A DNA stretch of 64,000 nucleotides from Coriobacteriaceae bacterium (GCA_015062655.1 SUUG01000002.1:21695-85694), one strand, 5' to 3'. Numbered from the stretch's first letter, positions 38,333 through 48,041 are shown. Notes: generated by a model not told the origin, from the letters alone. Made by a program: numbers and translations.

Positions 38333-40864
38333 CTACGCGCGGCAGCTCTGGAGCCGTGCTCGGGCGACCGCGGCCTGCCCGTAGGCGATGCAGCCGTCGT
38401 TCACGGGGACGCTGTGTGGAATGAGGGGCGTCATGCCCGCGTTGGCGACCGAGACCGAGACACCCTCAAGAAGCAGGCGGTTCATGAAGACGCCGCCGGA
38501 GAGCGCGACGACGCGCGTCCCGGTCTCGCGCGCGGCCTCACGGGTGAACTCGGCCGCGAGCGCGATGACAGACTGATGGACGAGCCAGGACACCTCGCCG
38601 GCGTCGCGTTCGGCAGCGAGATCGGAAAGAACGGCTTCGACCAGCGGCGTCGGGTCGGCGACGGCGACCGCAGCGGCCGGCCGCTCGCCGGCGCGCTCGC
38701 GAACCTGCTGCTCATCAGGCGCAAGGCTGCACGGCGCATCGACGGACAGCCCGAACCGGTACCTCTGATCTTGCAGCCGCACGCTGTGCGCAGCCGCCCA
38801 CCGCTGAGCCGCCGCCTCGAACCGGATGGCGGGCTCGCCCTCGTAGGTGGCCTGACCGCAGATACCGCAGAGCGCGGCGAGTGCATCGAGCAGCCGTCCC
38901 ATGCTGCTTGTGATCGGGCTGTTGATGCGCCGCTCCACCATCCGCGCCGTGATCGCGCGCGCCTCCCCGCCGAGGTCCGAGCGCAGGGGTGCCGCCCCCG
39001 GGTGGTCGGCGAGACCGCAGGTCAGAAGCAGGGACAGCGCATTGCGCCGCGGGTCGCGCACCGAAGCCGCGCCACCGGGGAGCGGCCACGGGACGAGGTG
39101 CCCGACGCGCGCGAACCCGGTGAGATCGGCGACGAGCACCTCGCCGCCCCAGACCGTGCCGTCCGTCCCGGCACCGGTGCCGTCGAACGCGAGGCCGATC
39201 ACAGATTCCCCGGGCGCGAGGGCCCCCGACCCCTGGGCCTCGGCGATCACACTCGCGATATGCGCGTGGTGGTGTTGGACCTCCACGAGGGGTTGGCCTC
39301 GGCGCGCAGCCTCGGCGCGTGCCCACTGGCTCGAGAGGTAGCTTGGATGCAGGTCGCAGGCGAGCGCGGAGGGCTCGATCGCGAACAGCCCCTCCATGCG
39401 CCGGCGCGCCTCGTGCCAGGCCTCAAGGGTGGCGCCGTTCTCCACATCGCCGATGTGCTGGGAAAGGAAGCACTGGTCGTCACGGGTGAGGGCGATCGTG
39501 GCCTTCTGCTCGGGGCCGCAGGCGAGCACCTGCGCGGGGTCGGGGCACGCGGGCAACGCGAGGGGTTGCGGCGCGTATCCGCGGGCGCGGCGCACGGGCA
39601 GCGGTGCGCCGTCGGCGCCCGCGCGCACTACCGAGTCGTCATAGCGGCTGAGGATCGCCCGGTCGTTGCCGAGCAGCGCGTCGGCAACGCCGCTCTCAAC
39701 CAGATGCTCCCAGGCGAGCGCGTCGTCTGTCTCGATGGGCTCCTCGCTCACGTTTCCGCTGGTCATAACCAGGGATAAGACGCCGAGCCCTGAGCAGGCG
39801 GCGAGCAGGAGGTGCTGCAGGGGCGTGTAGGGGAGCATGACGCCGAGCTCCGGCAGGTCGAAGGCGACCGAAGGCGCGAGTGCGACCGAGCCTGAGTCCG
39901 CGCCCGCGACGTTCGCGCCCCCCTCACCCGCTCGCCGCCGCAGCAGCACGATCGGCCGGATCGGCCCCTCGAGCAACGCGCGCTCGGTCTCTCCCACGTG
40001 GCAGACTGCCGCGGCGTCCTCGATGCGCGCCATCATGACCGCGAGTGCCTTGTTGCTGCGCCGCTTGCGTCGCCGCAGCTCGCGCACGGCGTCCTCGTTG
40101 CCGGCGTCGCAGGCGAGGTGGAACCCGCCGAGGCCCTTGATGGCAACGATGCCGCCCGTAGCGAGCGCCCGCGCGCACCGGCCGATGATCGCGTCGCTCT
40201 TTTCGCGGCTGCGTCCGATCGCCGAGACCGCGTCCCCGGGCTCCCGCCACGTGAGGTGGGGCCCGCAGGAGAAGCAGGCATCGGGTTGCGCGTGAAACCG
40301 GCGGTCGAGGGGATCGCCGTACTCCGCCGCGCAGGTGGGGCACATCGGGAAGGGCGCCATCGAGGTCTTCGGCCGGTCGTAGGGGAGGTCGCCGATGATC
40401 GTGAACCGCGGCCCGCAGTTCGTGCAGTTGATAAATGGGTAGCGGAAGCGCCGGTCGGCGGGGTCGAAGAGCTCGCGCAGGCAGTCGGGGCAGGTGGCGA
40501 TGTCGGGGGAGACGAGGGTGGTGTGCGCGGTGTCGTCCGCTGAGGCGACGATGCGGAAGACGGGCGCCGCCGCCCCGCCACCTTCGGTATGTTCGCCGGT
40601 CACGGCCCCGACCTCGCAGGTTGGGGCCCCTTCGATCTCCTCCACGGACACGTCATCAACCCGCGCGGCAGCGGGTGCGTGCGCCGACAGGTCGCGGACG
40701 AACCCCGCGAGGTCTTCCTCAGACCCCCAGGCCTCGATATGCACGCCGTCGCCGGCGTTTAGAACCCAGCCCGCGATCGCGTGCGCCACGGCCTCTCGGT
40801 ACACGAACGGGCGCATGCCCACGCCCTGGACGATGCCCGTGATGCGGATGCGTGCCCCCGGCAT
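38333..40864 (-). CDS. hypF: Carbamoyltransferase HypF
   Basis: Acylphosphatase N-term RITGIVQGVGMRPFVYREA; zinc motifs CPDCLRELFDP, CTNCGPRFTII; VEVQHHHAHIASV; FDGTGAGTDGT. Confidence 0.96.
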   Translation of the reverse strand: MPGARIRITGIVQGVGMRPFVYREAVAHAIAGWVLNAGDGVHIEAWGSEEDLAGFVRDLSAHAPAAARVDDVSVEEIEGAPTCEVGAVTGEHTEGGGAAAPVFRIVASADDTAHTTLVSPDIATCPDCLRELFDPADRRFRYPFINCTNCGPRFTIIGDLPYDRPKTSMAPFPMCPTCAAEYGDPLDRRFHAQPDACFSCGPHLTWREPGDAVSAIGRSREKSDAIIGRCARALATGGIVAIKGLGGFHLACDAGNEDAVRELRRRKRRSNKALAVMMARIEDAAAVCHVGETERALLEGPIRPIVLLRRRAGEGGANVAGADSGSVALAPSVAFDLPELGVMLPYTPLQHLLLAACSGLGVLSLVMTSGNVSEEPIETDDALAWEHLVESGVADALLGNDRAILSRYDDSVVRAGADGAPLPVRRARGYAPQPLALPACPDPAQVLACGPEQKATIALTRDDQCFLSQHIGDVENGATLEAWHEARRRMEGLFAIEPSALACDLHPSYLSSQWARAEAARRGQPLVEVQHHHAHIASVIAEAQGSGALAPGESVIGLAFDGTGAGTDGTVWGGEVLVADLTGFARVGHLVPWPLPGGAASVRDPRRNALSLLLTCGLADHPGAAPLRSDLGGEARAITARMVERRINSPITSSMGRLLDALAALCGICGQATYEGEPAIRFEAAAQRWAAAHSVRLQDQRYRFGLSVDAPCSLAPDEQQVRERAGERPAAAVAVADPTPLVEAVLSDLAAERDAGEVSWLVHQSVIALAAEFTREAARETGTRVVALSGGVFMNRLLLEGVSVSVANAGMTPLIPHSVPVNDGCIAYGQAAVARARLQSCRA

Positions 40865-40876
40865 GCGCGGACGGCC

Positions 40877-41350
40877 CTACAGCCCCAGGCTGCTGCCCGT
40901 GGCGGCGCAGGCCAGCTTGCCGTGCGCCACGCCGCGGAGCGTGAGGAGGCGGTCGGCCAGCTCGTAGACGCGCTCGCCGCGCCCCTTGAGGGCGAGGATC
41001 TCCATGCAGTTGTGGTGGTCGAGGTGCACGTGCATGGTCGAGACGATCTCGGCGGTGTACTCGTGCTGCACCTCGTCGAGGCGCCGTGTGAGGTCTCCGG
41101 TGTGGTGGTCGTAGATCATCGTGAGCGAGCCGATGACCTCGACGTCCGGGGTGCGTTGCTGCTCCTCGACGAGGTACGCGCGCACGAGGTCGCGGATGGC
41201 GCCGGACCGGTTGGCCCCGCCGCCGCGCTGCGCGATCTGGGCGTCGAAGGCGCGCAGCAGGTCGTCGGGCATGGTGATCGAGAAGCGGACGAGGTCGCCG
41301 TGCCCGGGCTCCCGGGTCTCGGCGTGCGCATCGGCGTGGGGGTCCGACAT
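40877..41350 (-). CDS. nikR: Nickel-responsive regulator NikR-like
   Basis: RHH N-term FSITMPDDLLRAFDAQIAQRGG..NRSGAIRDLVR; metal site HHTGDL, HVHLDHHNCMEILALKG. Confidence 0.93.
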   Translation of the reverse strand: MSDPHADAHAETREPGHGDLVRFSITMPDDLLRAFDAQIAQRGGGANRSGAIRDLVRAYLVEEQQRTPDVEVIGSLTMIYDHHTGDLTRRLDEVQHEYTAEIVSTMHVHLDHHNCMEILALKGRGERVYELADRLLTLRGVAHGKLACAATGSSLGL

Positions 41351-41352
41351 CG

Positions 41353-41601
41353 CTACACCAGCCTCACGGAGCCGACGGAGTTGTGATCGGCCTCAATGGC
41401 GCCCGCGTAGCCGTCAAGCGCCGCGCGAGCCGCGTCGAGCGCGTCCATGGCGGCCTCGAGCTTGGCGCCGATGCGCTCCATGTCGTAGTTCTCGGTGGCG
41501 TGGAGGAGGGCATGGCTCCATTCGCGGGCGAGCTGGATGCTGTCGTCGATCTGGCGGACGCTCATCTCGAGCTGGCCCATGTTCATACCGATATCGTGCA
41601 T
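41353..41601 (-). CDS. Small (82 aa) hypothetical protein following hyp/nikR genes
   Basis: MHDIGMNMGQLEMSVRQIDDSIQLAREWSHALLHATENYDMERIGAKLEAAMDALDAARAALDGY; gaggagg-type SD upstream. Confidence 0.7.
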   Translation of the reverse strand: MHDIGMNMGQLEMSVRQIDDSIQLAREWSHALLHATENYDMERIGAKLEAAMDALDAARAALDGYAGAIEADHNSVGSVRLV

Positions 41602-41795
41602 GCTGACCTCCTCGGCTCGGGCGCCCCGGATGCGGCGCTCGCTCTCCTCAGTATAATCCCGGCCCTGCGGCCGGCGCGCGGCGCGCCGGCCCGGCAAAAC
41701 GAAGGGCGCCCCTCGCAGGAGGGGCGCCCCGGGAAGGGAGGGCTCGCGGTTGCAAGGGGGATGGCCCCCGAGGCTCGCGAAGGTTGTAGCGCGCC

Positions 41796-42116
41796 TTAGA
41801 GCTTGGGCTCGATCTCGGCGGCCAGGCGGGCCTTGGGCATGGCGCCCACGACGCGGTGAATCTCCTCGCCGCCCTTGAGCAGGACGAGCGTCGGGATCGA
41901 CATGACGCCGTACTTCATGGCGAGATCCTGGTTGTCGTCGACGTTGCACTTGGCGACCTTCATGCGGCCGGCGAAGTCATCGCCGAGCTCCTCCACGATG
42001 GGGGAGAGGGTGCGGCAGGGACCACACCAGGGAGCCCAGAAGTCCACGAGGACCGGCAGGTCCTCGGTCAGGATCTCATCGAAGTTCGAGGCGTTGACCT
42101 CAGTGACGTTAGCCAT
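41796..42116 (-). CDS. trxA: Thioredoxin
   Basis: VLVDFWAPWCGPCRTLSPIVEEL. Confidence 0.96.
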   Translation of the reverse strand: MANVTEVNASNFDEILTEDLPVLVDFWAPWCGPCRTLSPIVEELGDDFAGRMKVAKCNVDDNQDLAMKYGVMSIPTLVLLKGGEEIHRVVGAMPKARLAAEIEPKL

Positions 42117-42237
42117 AATATCCTCCATGCATCGGCTCGGGATCGAGCGGGTTTCTTGATCGCCTGCGTTATACCCACGCCGCAGCAAAGTTTGCACCGC
42201 GCGGTAGAATGTGCGGAAGACGAGGAAGGGGCACGGT

Positions 42238-42816
42238 ATGTCCATAAGTGCGTCCGAGCGGAAGCGGGCCCTTGTCGAGGCGGCGACCGCGCAGATGCGC
42301 GCGCTCGAGGCCCGGGGCGTGGTGGTCGCGGGTAACGGGTTTTCGCCGATCGTACTGGTCAAAGGCGAGTTGAATGAAGATGAGCGCGCGGGCGGCGAGC
42401 TGCTCGCCGGCGCCGACGGCGCGGCGCTGAGGGCGGCGCTCTCAGCGATCGGCTGGGCCCCGGAAGACTTCTGCGGACTTGCCGGCGTGCTCGGGCCCGG
42501 GGACGGGCTGGTCGAGCATCCCGGGAGGTCGATGTCCCCGGAGCTGTTCCGCGAGGCCCTGGAGGCGCTCGATCCCGAAGCCGTGGTGCTGCTCGATGCG
42601 GCCGCCTCAGACCTCATGCGGGAGGCCTACGCCGACGACCTCGCCGCGGTCGACGATTTCAATGCCGCGATGCTGACGCCTGGTCTGGTGGTTCCCGTTC
42701 TTGGCAGGCGCGCGCTCGCGGTCGGCGGTTTCGAGGAGGCCCTATCCGATCCGCACCGCAAGCAAGTTGCGTGGGCGTACCTGAAGCAGCTGCCGCCGCT
42801 CGGGGCCCCGTACTAG
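42238..42816 (+). CDS. Hypothetical protein, possibly uracil-DNA glycosylase superfamily-related
   Basis: FSPIVLVKGELNEDERAGGELLAGADGAALRAALSAIGW; assignment tentative. Confidence 0.55.
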   Translation: MSISASERKRALVEAATAQMRALEARGVVVAGNGFSPIVLVKGELNEDERAGGELLAGADGAALRAALSAIGWAPEDFCGLAGVLGPGDGLVEHPGRSMSPELFREALEALDPEAVVLLDAAASDLMREAYADDLAAVDDFNAAMLTPGLVVPVLGRRALAVGGFEEALSDPHRKQVAWAYLKQLPPLGAPY

Positions 42817-43055
42817 GGGCGGGGCGCGGCCGCTGCGCGGCGCCTGCGGCTGTTGACCAGGCGTTGGCAGCTGCTGATCGTTGCCCACGGCTGCTCATCG
42901 GGCGTTGACAGCTGCTGGGCGGCGCCCGCGGCTGCTGCGCGATGTCTGCGGCCGCGGCGCCATGGGTCCGATTCCGCTTGGAGCAGGACATTTCATCTAC
43001 ATGTGCCTCAGAACGCGACCGCGAGGTGCGCAAGGCCTCATTCGTAGTGACGATC

Positions 43056-43238
43056 AGGGGGTCGGTTCAATCAAAAAAGTCGATTGTAGGGGGATTTTCG
43101 CGAACTTCCGAGTAGACCGCCTTTTTTGCACAACTTCGCGAACGAAAAGGCCAGTTGAGTTTGAGCTCGATCGGGCTTATAAAAGCAGATTTCGAAAAAA
43201 GCCCCTACAATCGACTTTTTCATTTCTAACGACCCCCT
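43056..43238. repeat. 183-bp element with 37-bp imperfect terminal inverted repeats
   Basis: agggggtcggttcaatcaaaaaagtcgattgtagggg / cccctacaatcgactttttcatttctaacgaccccct; outer 9 and inner 19 bp match, 9-bp middle diverged. Confidence 0.9.
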
Positions 43239-43263
43239 ATACGTCCCCGTTTCAATAAAGTCT

Positions 43264-43303
43264 TGACATGTGTCTTGTCAGTTGGCGCAGCGCGTGCCAT
43301 ACT
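43264..43303 (+). promoter_or_regulatory. Putative NiaR-type operator (TGACATGTGTCTTGTCA) overlapping a TTGTCA-N17-CATACT promoter
   Basis: Imperfect dyad upstream of nadABC operon that ends in a NiaR-like gene. Confidence 0.5.
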
Positions 43304-43330
43304 GCGCACGTCATCTGGCGTGGGGAGGGC

Positions 43331-44317
43331 ATGAGCATGCAGGATGAAATCGAGGGCATATCAACCGGCTCCGGCGGGGCCAGAAGAGAGCCATCCGGAC
43401 TCCGCAGGGCCGTGGACCGGCTCAAGGCCGCCCGCGACGCGGTGGTCCTCGCCCACTACTATGTGGCTCCTGAGGTCCAGGAACTCGCCGATCACGTGGG
43501 TGACTCCTTCTACCTCGCCAAACTCGCCAAGACGCTGCCCCAGCGGACGATCGTGCTGGCGGGCGTCGCGTTCATGGGCGAAAGCGCCAAGCTGCTGAAC
43601 CCTGAGAAAACGGTCCTGCTCCCCGAGCCGGCGGCCGACTGCCCCATGGCGCATATGGTCCAGCGCCGCACGATCGACGAGGCCCGCGCCGCCTGGGGCG
43701 ATGACCTCGCCGTCGTCTGCTACGTGAACTCCACGATGGAGGCCAAGAGCTGGAGCGACGTCTGCGTGACCTCCTCGAACGCGGTCAAGATCTGCTCGGA
43801 GCTGCCCCAGCGCCACATCCTCTTCATCCCCGACCGCAACCTCGGGCGCTATGTCGCCGAGCAGCTTCCCGGCAAGCACGTGATCCTCAACCGCGGCTTC
43901 TGCCCCCGCCACCAGGCCATCTCGCTCGATGAGCTCATCGACCTCAAGGAGGCCCACCCCGACGCCCTCGTGCTCGCGCACCCGGAATGCACCGAGGAGG
44001 TCCTCGCCGAGGCGGACTACATCGGGTCGACCTCGGGGATCATCGAGTACGCCGCAGCGAGCGAGGCGCGCGAGTTCATCATCGTCACGGTGCGCGGCGT
44101 CATCTACGAGCTGCGTCGTCGATGCGCGGGCCAGGGCAAGCGCTTTCACTTCACGCGCACGGTGCCCACCTGCATCAACATGGATGCGATCACCGTGGGA
44201 AAGCTCCTGCGATGCCTGGAGACCGGTTCGGGTGAGGTCGAGATCGGGCTCGATGGGGACGCGCGGGACCGGGCGGCTCGCGCCCTCGACCGCATGCTCG
44301 AACTCGCGGCCCGGTAG
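43331..44317 (+). CDS. nadA: Quinolinate synthase NadA
   Basis: VVLAHYYVAPEVQELADHVGDSFYLA; AHPECTEEVLAEADYIGSTSGII. Confidence 0.96.
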   Translation: MSMQDEIEGISTGSGGARREPSGLRRAVDRLKAARDAVVLAHYYVAPEVQELADHVGDSFYLAKLAKTLPQRTIVLAGVAFMGESAKLLNPEKTVLLPEPAADCPMAHMVQRRTIDEARAAWGDDLAVVCYVNSTMEAKSWSDVCVTSSNAVKICSELPQRHILFIPDRNLGRYVAEQLPGKHVILNRGFCPRHQAISLDELIDLKEAHPDALVLAHPECTEEVLAEADYIGSTSGIIEYAAASEAREFIIVTVRGVIYELRRRCAGQGKRFHFTRTVPTCINMDAITVGKLLRCLETGSGEVEIGLDGDARDRAARALDRMLELAAR

Positions 44318-44320
44318 GGG

Positions 44321-46126
44321 ATGACGCCGATGCAAGCGAAAGCCGAGGACGCGGACGTGCTCATCGTCGGCTGCGGGGTCGCCGGTCTTTACGCGGCCCT
44401 CAGCCTGCCGCGCAGCATGCGGATCACGATGCTCTCCAAAGGGGCCCTCGAGGAGTGCGACTCCATGCTCGCCCAGGGCGGCATCTGCGTGCTGCCCAGC
44501 GAGGACGATTACGCGGCGTTTTTCGAGGACACCCTGCGTGCGGGCCATTATGAGAACCGGCGCGAGAGCGTGGAGGTGATGATCCGGTCGAGCCGCGCTG
44601 TCATCGACGACCTCCTGGCTTGCGGTGTGTCGTTTGAGCGGGAGGAATCGGGTGCCCTCTCGTACACCCGCGAGGGCGCGCACACGCGGCCGCGCATCTG
44701 CTACCACGCCGACACCACCGGGCGCGAGATCACAACCAAGCTGCTCGCGGCCGTGCGGGCCCTGCCCAACGTGCGGATTCTCGAGCATGTGGCGATGGTC
44801 GACCTCGTGGTTGAGGACGGCGCTTGCGCGGGCGTCATGGCGCGACGTGTCTCGGCGGGGGAGTCGCATCTGACGGCTGAGGAGCTGCGGGCGGGTGCGC
44901 CGGACCGGGGAGAGGGCGGGCTTGCGGGTCTCGACGCGGACGTAGGGCGGGGTGCCAGGGCGCGGGCGTCGGTCTCCGGCGCAGAGCCGGTTTCTGGCGC
45001 TGCCCCGGGGTCGGCGGCGGCCCAGGTGGTCGCCTCGGCTTCCGTTCTCGCGCCGTCGTCGGCCGCACCGGTCGCCGCTTCGGCTCCCGCTCCGGCATCG
45101 GCGACGACCCATGCCTCCGCTCCGGTGTCGGTACCAGTCGCTGCCGCACCGGCCCCCGCCCCTTTCCCGCTTCGCGCCCCGGTCACGATCCTCGCCACGG
45201 GAGGCATCGGCGGACTCTATGACCGCTCCACCAACTACCCGCAGCTCACCGGTGACGCGTGCCTGATCGCGGCGGAGCACGGCATCGCGCTCGAACACCT
45301 CGACTACGTGCAGATCCATCCCACGGGGCTCTACACGAAGGTCCCAGGCCGCGTGTTCCTCATCTCGGAGAGCTGTCGCGGCGAGGGGGCTGTCCTCCTC
45401 AACCGGGCGGGCGAGCGTTTCACCGACGAGTTGGCCCCGCGCGATGTGGTGGCCGCGGCGATCCGGGAGCAGATGCGCCGGGACGGGTCGCCGTTCGTGC
45501 GGCTGTCGTTCGCGCCCGTTGACCCCGACGTCATCAAAGGCCATTTCGGCACGATCCGCGCGCGCTGCCTCGAGGAGCTCGGTCTGGACATCCTCACCGA
45601 TCCGATCCCCGTGGTGCCCACCCAGCACTACTTCATGGGCGGCATCGCGGTGGATGTCGATGGGGCGAGCAGCATGCCGGGACTGTACGCCGTGGGCGAG
45701 ACGGCGTGCAACGGCGTGCACGGGAGGAACCGTCTCGCGAGCAACAGCCTGCTCGAGGCACTTGTCTGGGCGGGCCGCGCGGCAGGGCGGATCGCTACGG
45801 GGGCGTCGCTTGCGGTCGGTGCGCTGCCGGGGGTGGGCGGCTTTGAGGCTGCGGATGCCGACGCGGGCGGAGCTGCGGGCGGCTTTGGGGTTGCGGGCGC
45901 CGGAGCGGACGGCGCCTTGGGCGGAGGGCTGCCGTCCGCCATGTCGACGCGGCCCGAGCCCGCCGCGTCTGCGCCTGATCCCACCGCACCCGCACGGTGG
46001 GCGCCTGGCCTCGGCGACATCGCTCAGCCATCACCCGCCGCAGATGAGCCCGCGCGACCCACGACCAGCGCCGCCATGCCCAGCCTCGTCATCCCCGCAC
46101 GCCCGACAGCAAAGGAGACCGCATGA
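44321..46126 (+). CDS. nadB: L-aspartate oxidase NadB, with Ala/Pro-rich insert and C-terminal extension
   Basis: VLIVGCGVAGLYAALSL; TGGIGGLYDRSTN; QHYFMGGIAVDVDGASSMPGLYAVGETACNGVHGRNRLASNSLLE. Confidence 0.95.
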   Translation: MTPMQAKAEDADVLIVGCGVAGLYAALSLPRSMRITMLSKGALEECDSMLAQGGICVLPSEDDYAAFFEDTLRAGHYENRRESVEVMIRSSRAVIDDLLACGVSFEREESGALSYTREGAHTRPRICYHADTTGREITTKLLAAVRALPNVRILEHVAMVDLVVEDGACAGVMARRVSAGESHLTAEELRAGAPDRGEGGLAGLDADVGRGARARASVSGAEPVSGAAPGSAAAQVVASASVLAPSSAAPVAASAPAPASATTHASAPVSVPVAAAPAPAPFPLRAPVTILATGGIGGLYDRSTNYPQLTGDACLIAAEHGIALEHLDYVQIHPTGLYTKVPGRVFLISESCRGEGAVLLNRAGERFTDELAPRDVVAAAIREQMRRDGSPFVRLSFAPVDPDVIKGHFGTIRARCLEELGLDILTDPIPVVPTQHYFMGGIAVDVDGASSMPGLYAVGETACNGVHGRNRLASNSLLEALVWAGRAAGRIATGASLAVGALPGVGGFEAADADAGGAAGGFGVAGAGADGALGGGLPSAMSTRPEPAASAPDPTAPARWAPGLGDIAQPSPAADEPARPTTSAAMPSLVIPARPTAKETA

Positions 46127-46980
46127 GCCCCATCACCATGACCCTCGTGGCCGACGACCTGATCCGCCAGGCGCTGCGCGAGGACATCACCTACGAGGAC
46201 GTGTCCACCGCCGCGGTCTGCCCGGGCCCGCGGCAGGCAACGGTCGACCTCATCGCGAAGGAGGACGGCGTCATCGCCGGGCTTCCCATATTCGAGCGGA
46301 CCTTCCAGCTGCTCGACCCCGGGGCGCGCGTCGACGCCCGCGTGGCCGACGGCGACGAGGTCCGCACCGGGCAGCTCCTCGCCGAGGTCTCGGGAGACGC
46401 CCGGGCGCTGCTGTCCGGCGAGCGCGTCGCCCTCAACTACCTGCAGCGCATGAGCGGGATCGCCACCGCGACGCGGCGGGTGGCGCGTGTGCTCGCCAGC
46501 ACGGGCACGCGCCTCGTCGACACGCGCAAGACCTGTCCGAACATGCGCGTCTTCGAGCGCGAGGCGGTGCGCGCGGGCGGTGGCGGCAACCATCGCTACA
46601 ACCTCTCGTCGGCCGTGATGCTCAAGGACAACCACATCGATGCGGCGGGCGGCGTGGCGGCGGCGGTTCGGGCAGCGCGTGCGACGGCGCCCTTCACCTG
46701 CACGATCGAGGTGGAGTGCGAGACGCTCGACATGGTCCGCGAGGCGATTCAGGCGGGCGCCGACATCATCATGCTCGACAACATGGGGAGGGAGGAGATG
46801 CGCGAGGCCGTGGCGATCGTCGGCGGGCGGGCGCTGACGGAGGCGTCGGGCAATATGGACGAGGGCCGGGTGCGCGAGATCGCCGACCTCGGGGTGGACT
46901 TCATCTCGTCGGGCGCGCTCACGCACTCGGCGGGTATCCTTGACCTGTCGATGAAGCATCTCCGCCTGCGGGATGCCTGA
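46123..46980 (+). CDS. nadC: Nicotinate-nucleotide diphosphorylase NadC
   Basis: LNYLQRMSGIATATRR; DTRKTCPNMRVFEREAVRAGGGGNHRYNLSSAVMLKDNH. Confidence 0.96.
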   Translation: MSPITMTLVADDLIRQALREDITYEDVSTAAVCPGPRQATVDLIAKEDGVIAGLPIFERTFQLLDPGARVDARVADGDEVRTGQLLAEVSGDARALLSGERVALNYLQRMSGIATATRRVARVLASTGTRLVDTRKTCPNMRVFEREAVRAGGGGNHRYNLSSAVMLKDNHIDAAGGVAAAVRAARATAPFTCTIEVECETLDMVREAIQAGADIIMLDNMGREEMREAVAIVGGRALTEASGNMDEGRVREIADLGVDFISSGALTHSAGILDLSMKHLRLRDA

Positions 46981-46998
46981 GGTGTCGGGAGGTCAGCG

Positions 46999-47541
46999 GT
47001 GAAGGGTGCCGAGCGCCGGGAGGCGATCCGTCGGGAGCTGCACGGGGCGGTGTCGCCGATCTCGGGGAGCGCGCTCGCGCGGGCCGTGGGCGTGAGCCGC
47101 CAGGTGATCGTGCAGGACATCGCGCTGCTGCGGGCGAACGGCGACGACGTGGTGGCGACGGCCCGCGGGTACGTGCTGCGCGAGGGGCCGGAGCCGCGGC
47201 TGCCGACGCGCGTGGTGAAGGTGCACCATGGGGTCGATCAGGTGGAGGAGGAGCTCAACTGCATCGTCGACCTGGGCGGGGCGGTGCAGAACGTCATGGT
47301 GAACCACCGGGTGTACGGGGCGATCACCGCCGAGCTCGACATCCGCAGCCGCCGCGATGCGGCGCGCTACCTGGCCGACATCGGCAGCGGGAAGAGCGTC
47401 CCGCTGATGACGGTGACGAGCGGATACCATTTCCACCGGATCACCGCCGACACCGAGGGGCAGCTCGACGAGATCGAGGCCGCGTTGGAGCAGCGCGGCT
47501 TCCTGGCCGAGCTCATGCCCTACGAGCAGGACGTGCGCTGA
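46999..47541 (+). CDS. niaR: NiaR-type transcriptional repressor (HTH + 3H domain)
   Basis: LARAVGVSRQVIVQDIALLRANGDDVVATARGYVL; 3H-type VNHRVYGAITAELDI; end of nad operon. Confidence 0.9.
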   Translation: MKGAERREAIRRELHGAVSPISGSALARAVGVSRQVIVQDIALLRANGDDVVATARGYVLREGPEPRLPTRVVKVHHGVDQVEEELNCIVDLGGAVQNVMVNHRVYGAITAELDIRSRRDAARYLADIGSGKSVPLMTVTSGYHFHRITADTEGQLDEIEAALEQRGFLAELMPYEQDVR

Positions 47542-47567
47542 CCGACGCTCCCAATGGACGCCGGGGG

Positions 47568-47632
47568 GATGCTGAGCGTTCGTAATTCGCCCTTTTTCAC
47601 GCCGAAAACCCCGAATCACGAACGCTCGGCGC
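47568..47632. repeat. ~66-bp palindromic repeat, copy 3
   Basis: gatgctgagcgttcgtaattcgccctttttc...cgaatcacgaacgctcggcgc. Confidence 0.85.
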
Positions 47633-47748
47633 ACGGTGCTGGGTGCGGGGATGCCGAGGGCCCGCTGCTGTCGCCGGGTCCGCGGCTGTCGCCGGCTTCG
47701 CGTCGATCGGATGCCGAGTGTCCACGGCCGCCACTCGCGCACCGGCTG

Positions 47749-47814
47749 GATGCTGAGCGTTCGTAATCCGGCCTTTTTGCCGTGTTTTATGCCGAGTTGC
47801 GAACGCTCGGCATC
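47749..47814. repeat. 66-bp palindromic repeat, copy 4
   Basis: gatgctgagcgttcgtaatccggcctttttg...gagttgcgaacgctcggcatc. Confidence 0.88.
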
Positions 47815-48041
47815 TTGCGCGCGCGACGGCGGCGTTGCATCGCCGTGCCTCCGTCGCCTGGCGGGGCGTGCTGCGGCGGCATGCGATACAATGGTTGGAG
47901 ATCATCGTCATCCGCCGGGCGACCCACGCCCCGCCGCGGCTCGCGCCCCGCCGCCAGCCGTCTCGCGACCGCCTCGACACCGCGCCCCGCCCCCCGGCCG
48001 CCCACGTCCACCCTCCTGCCCTCCACGAGAAAGGCCCGCCC

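Noticed and set aside
43361-45721. 786-aa minus-strand ORF opposite nadA/nadB
   Set aside because: Antisense shadow of NadA/NadB
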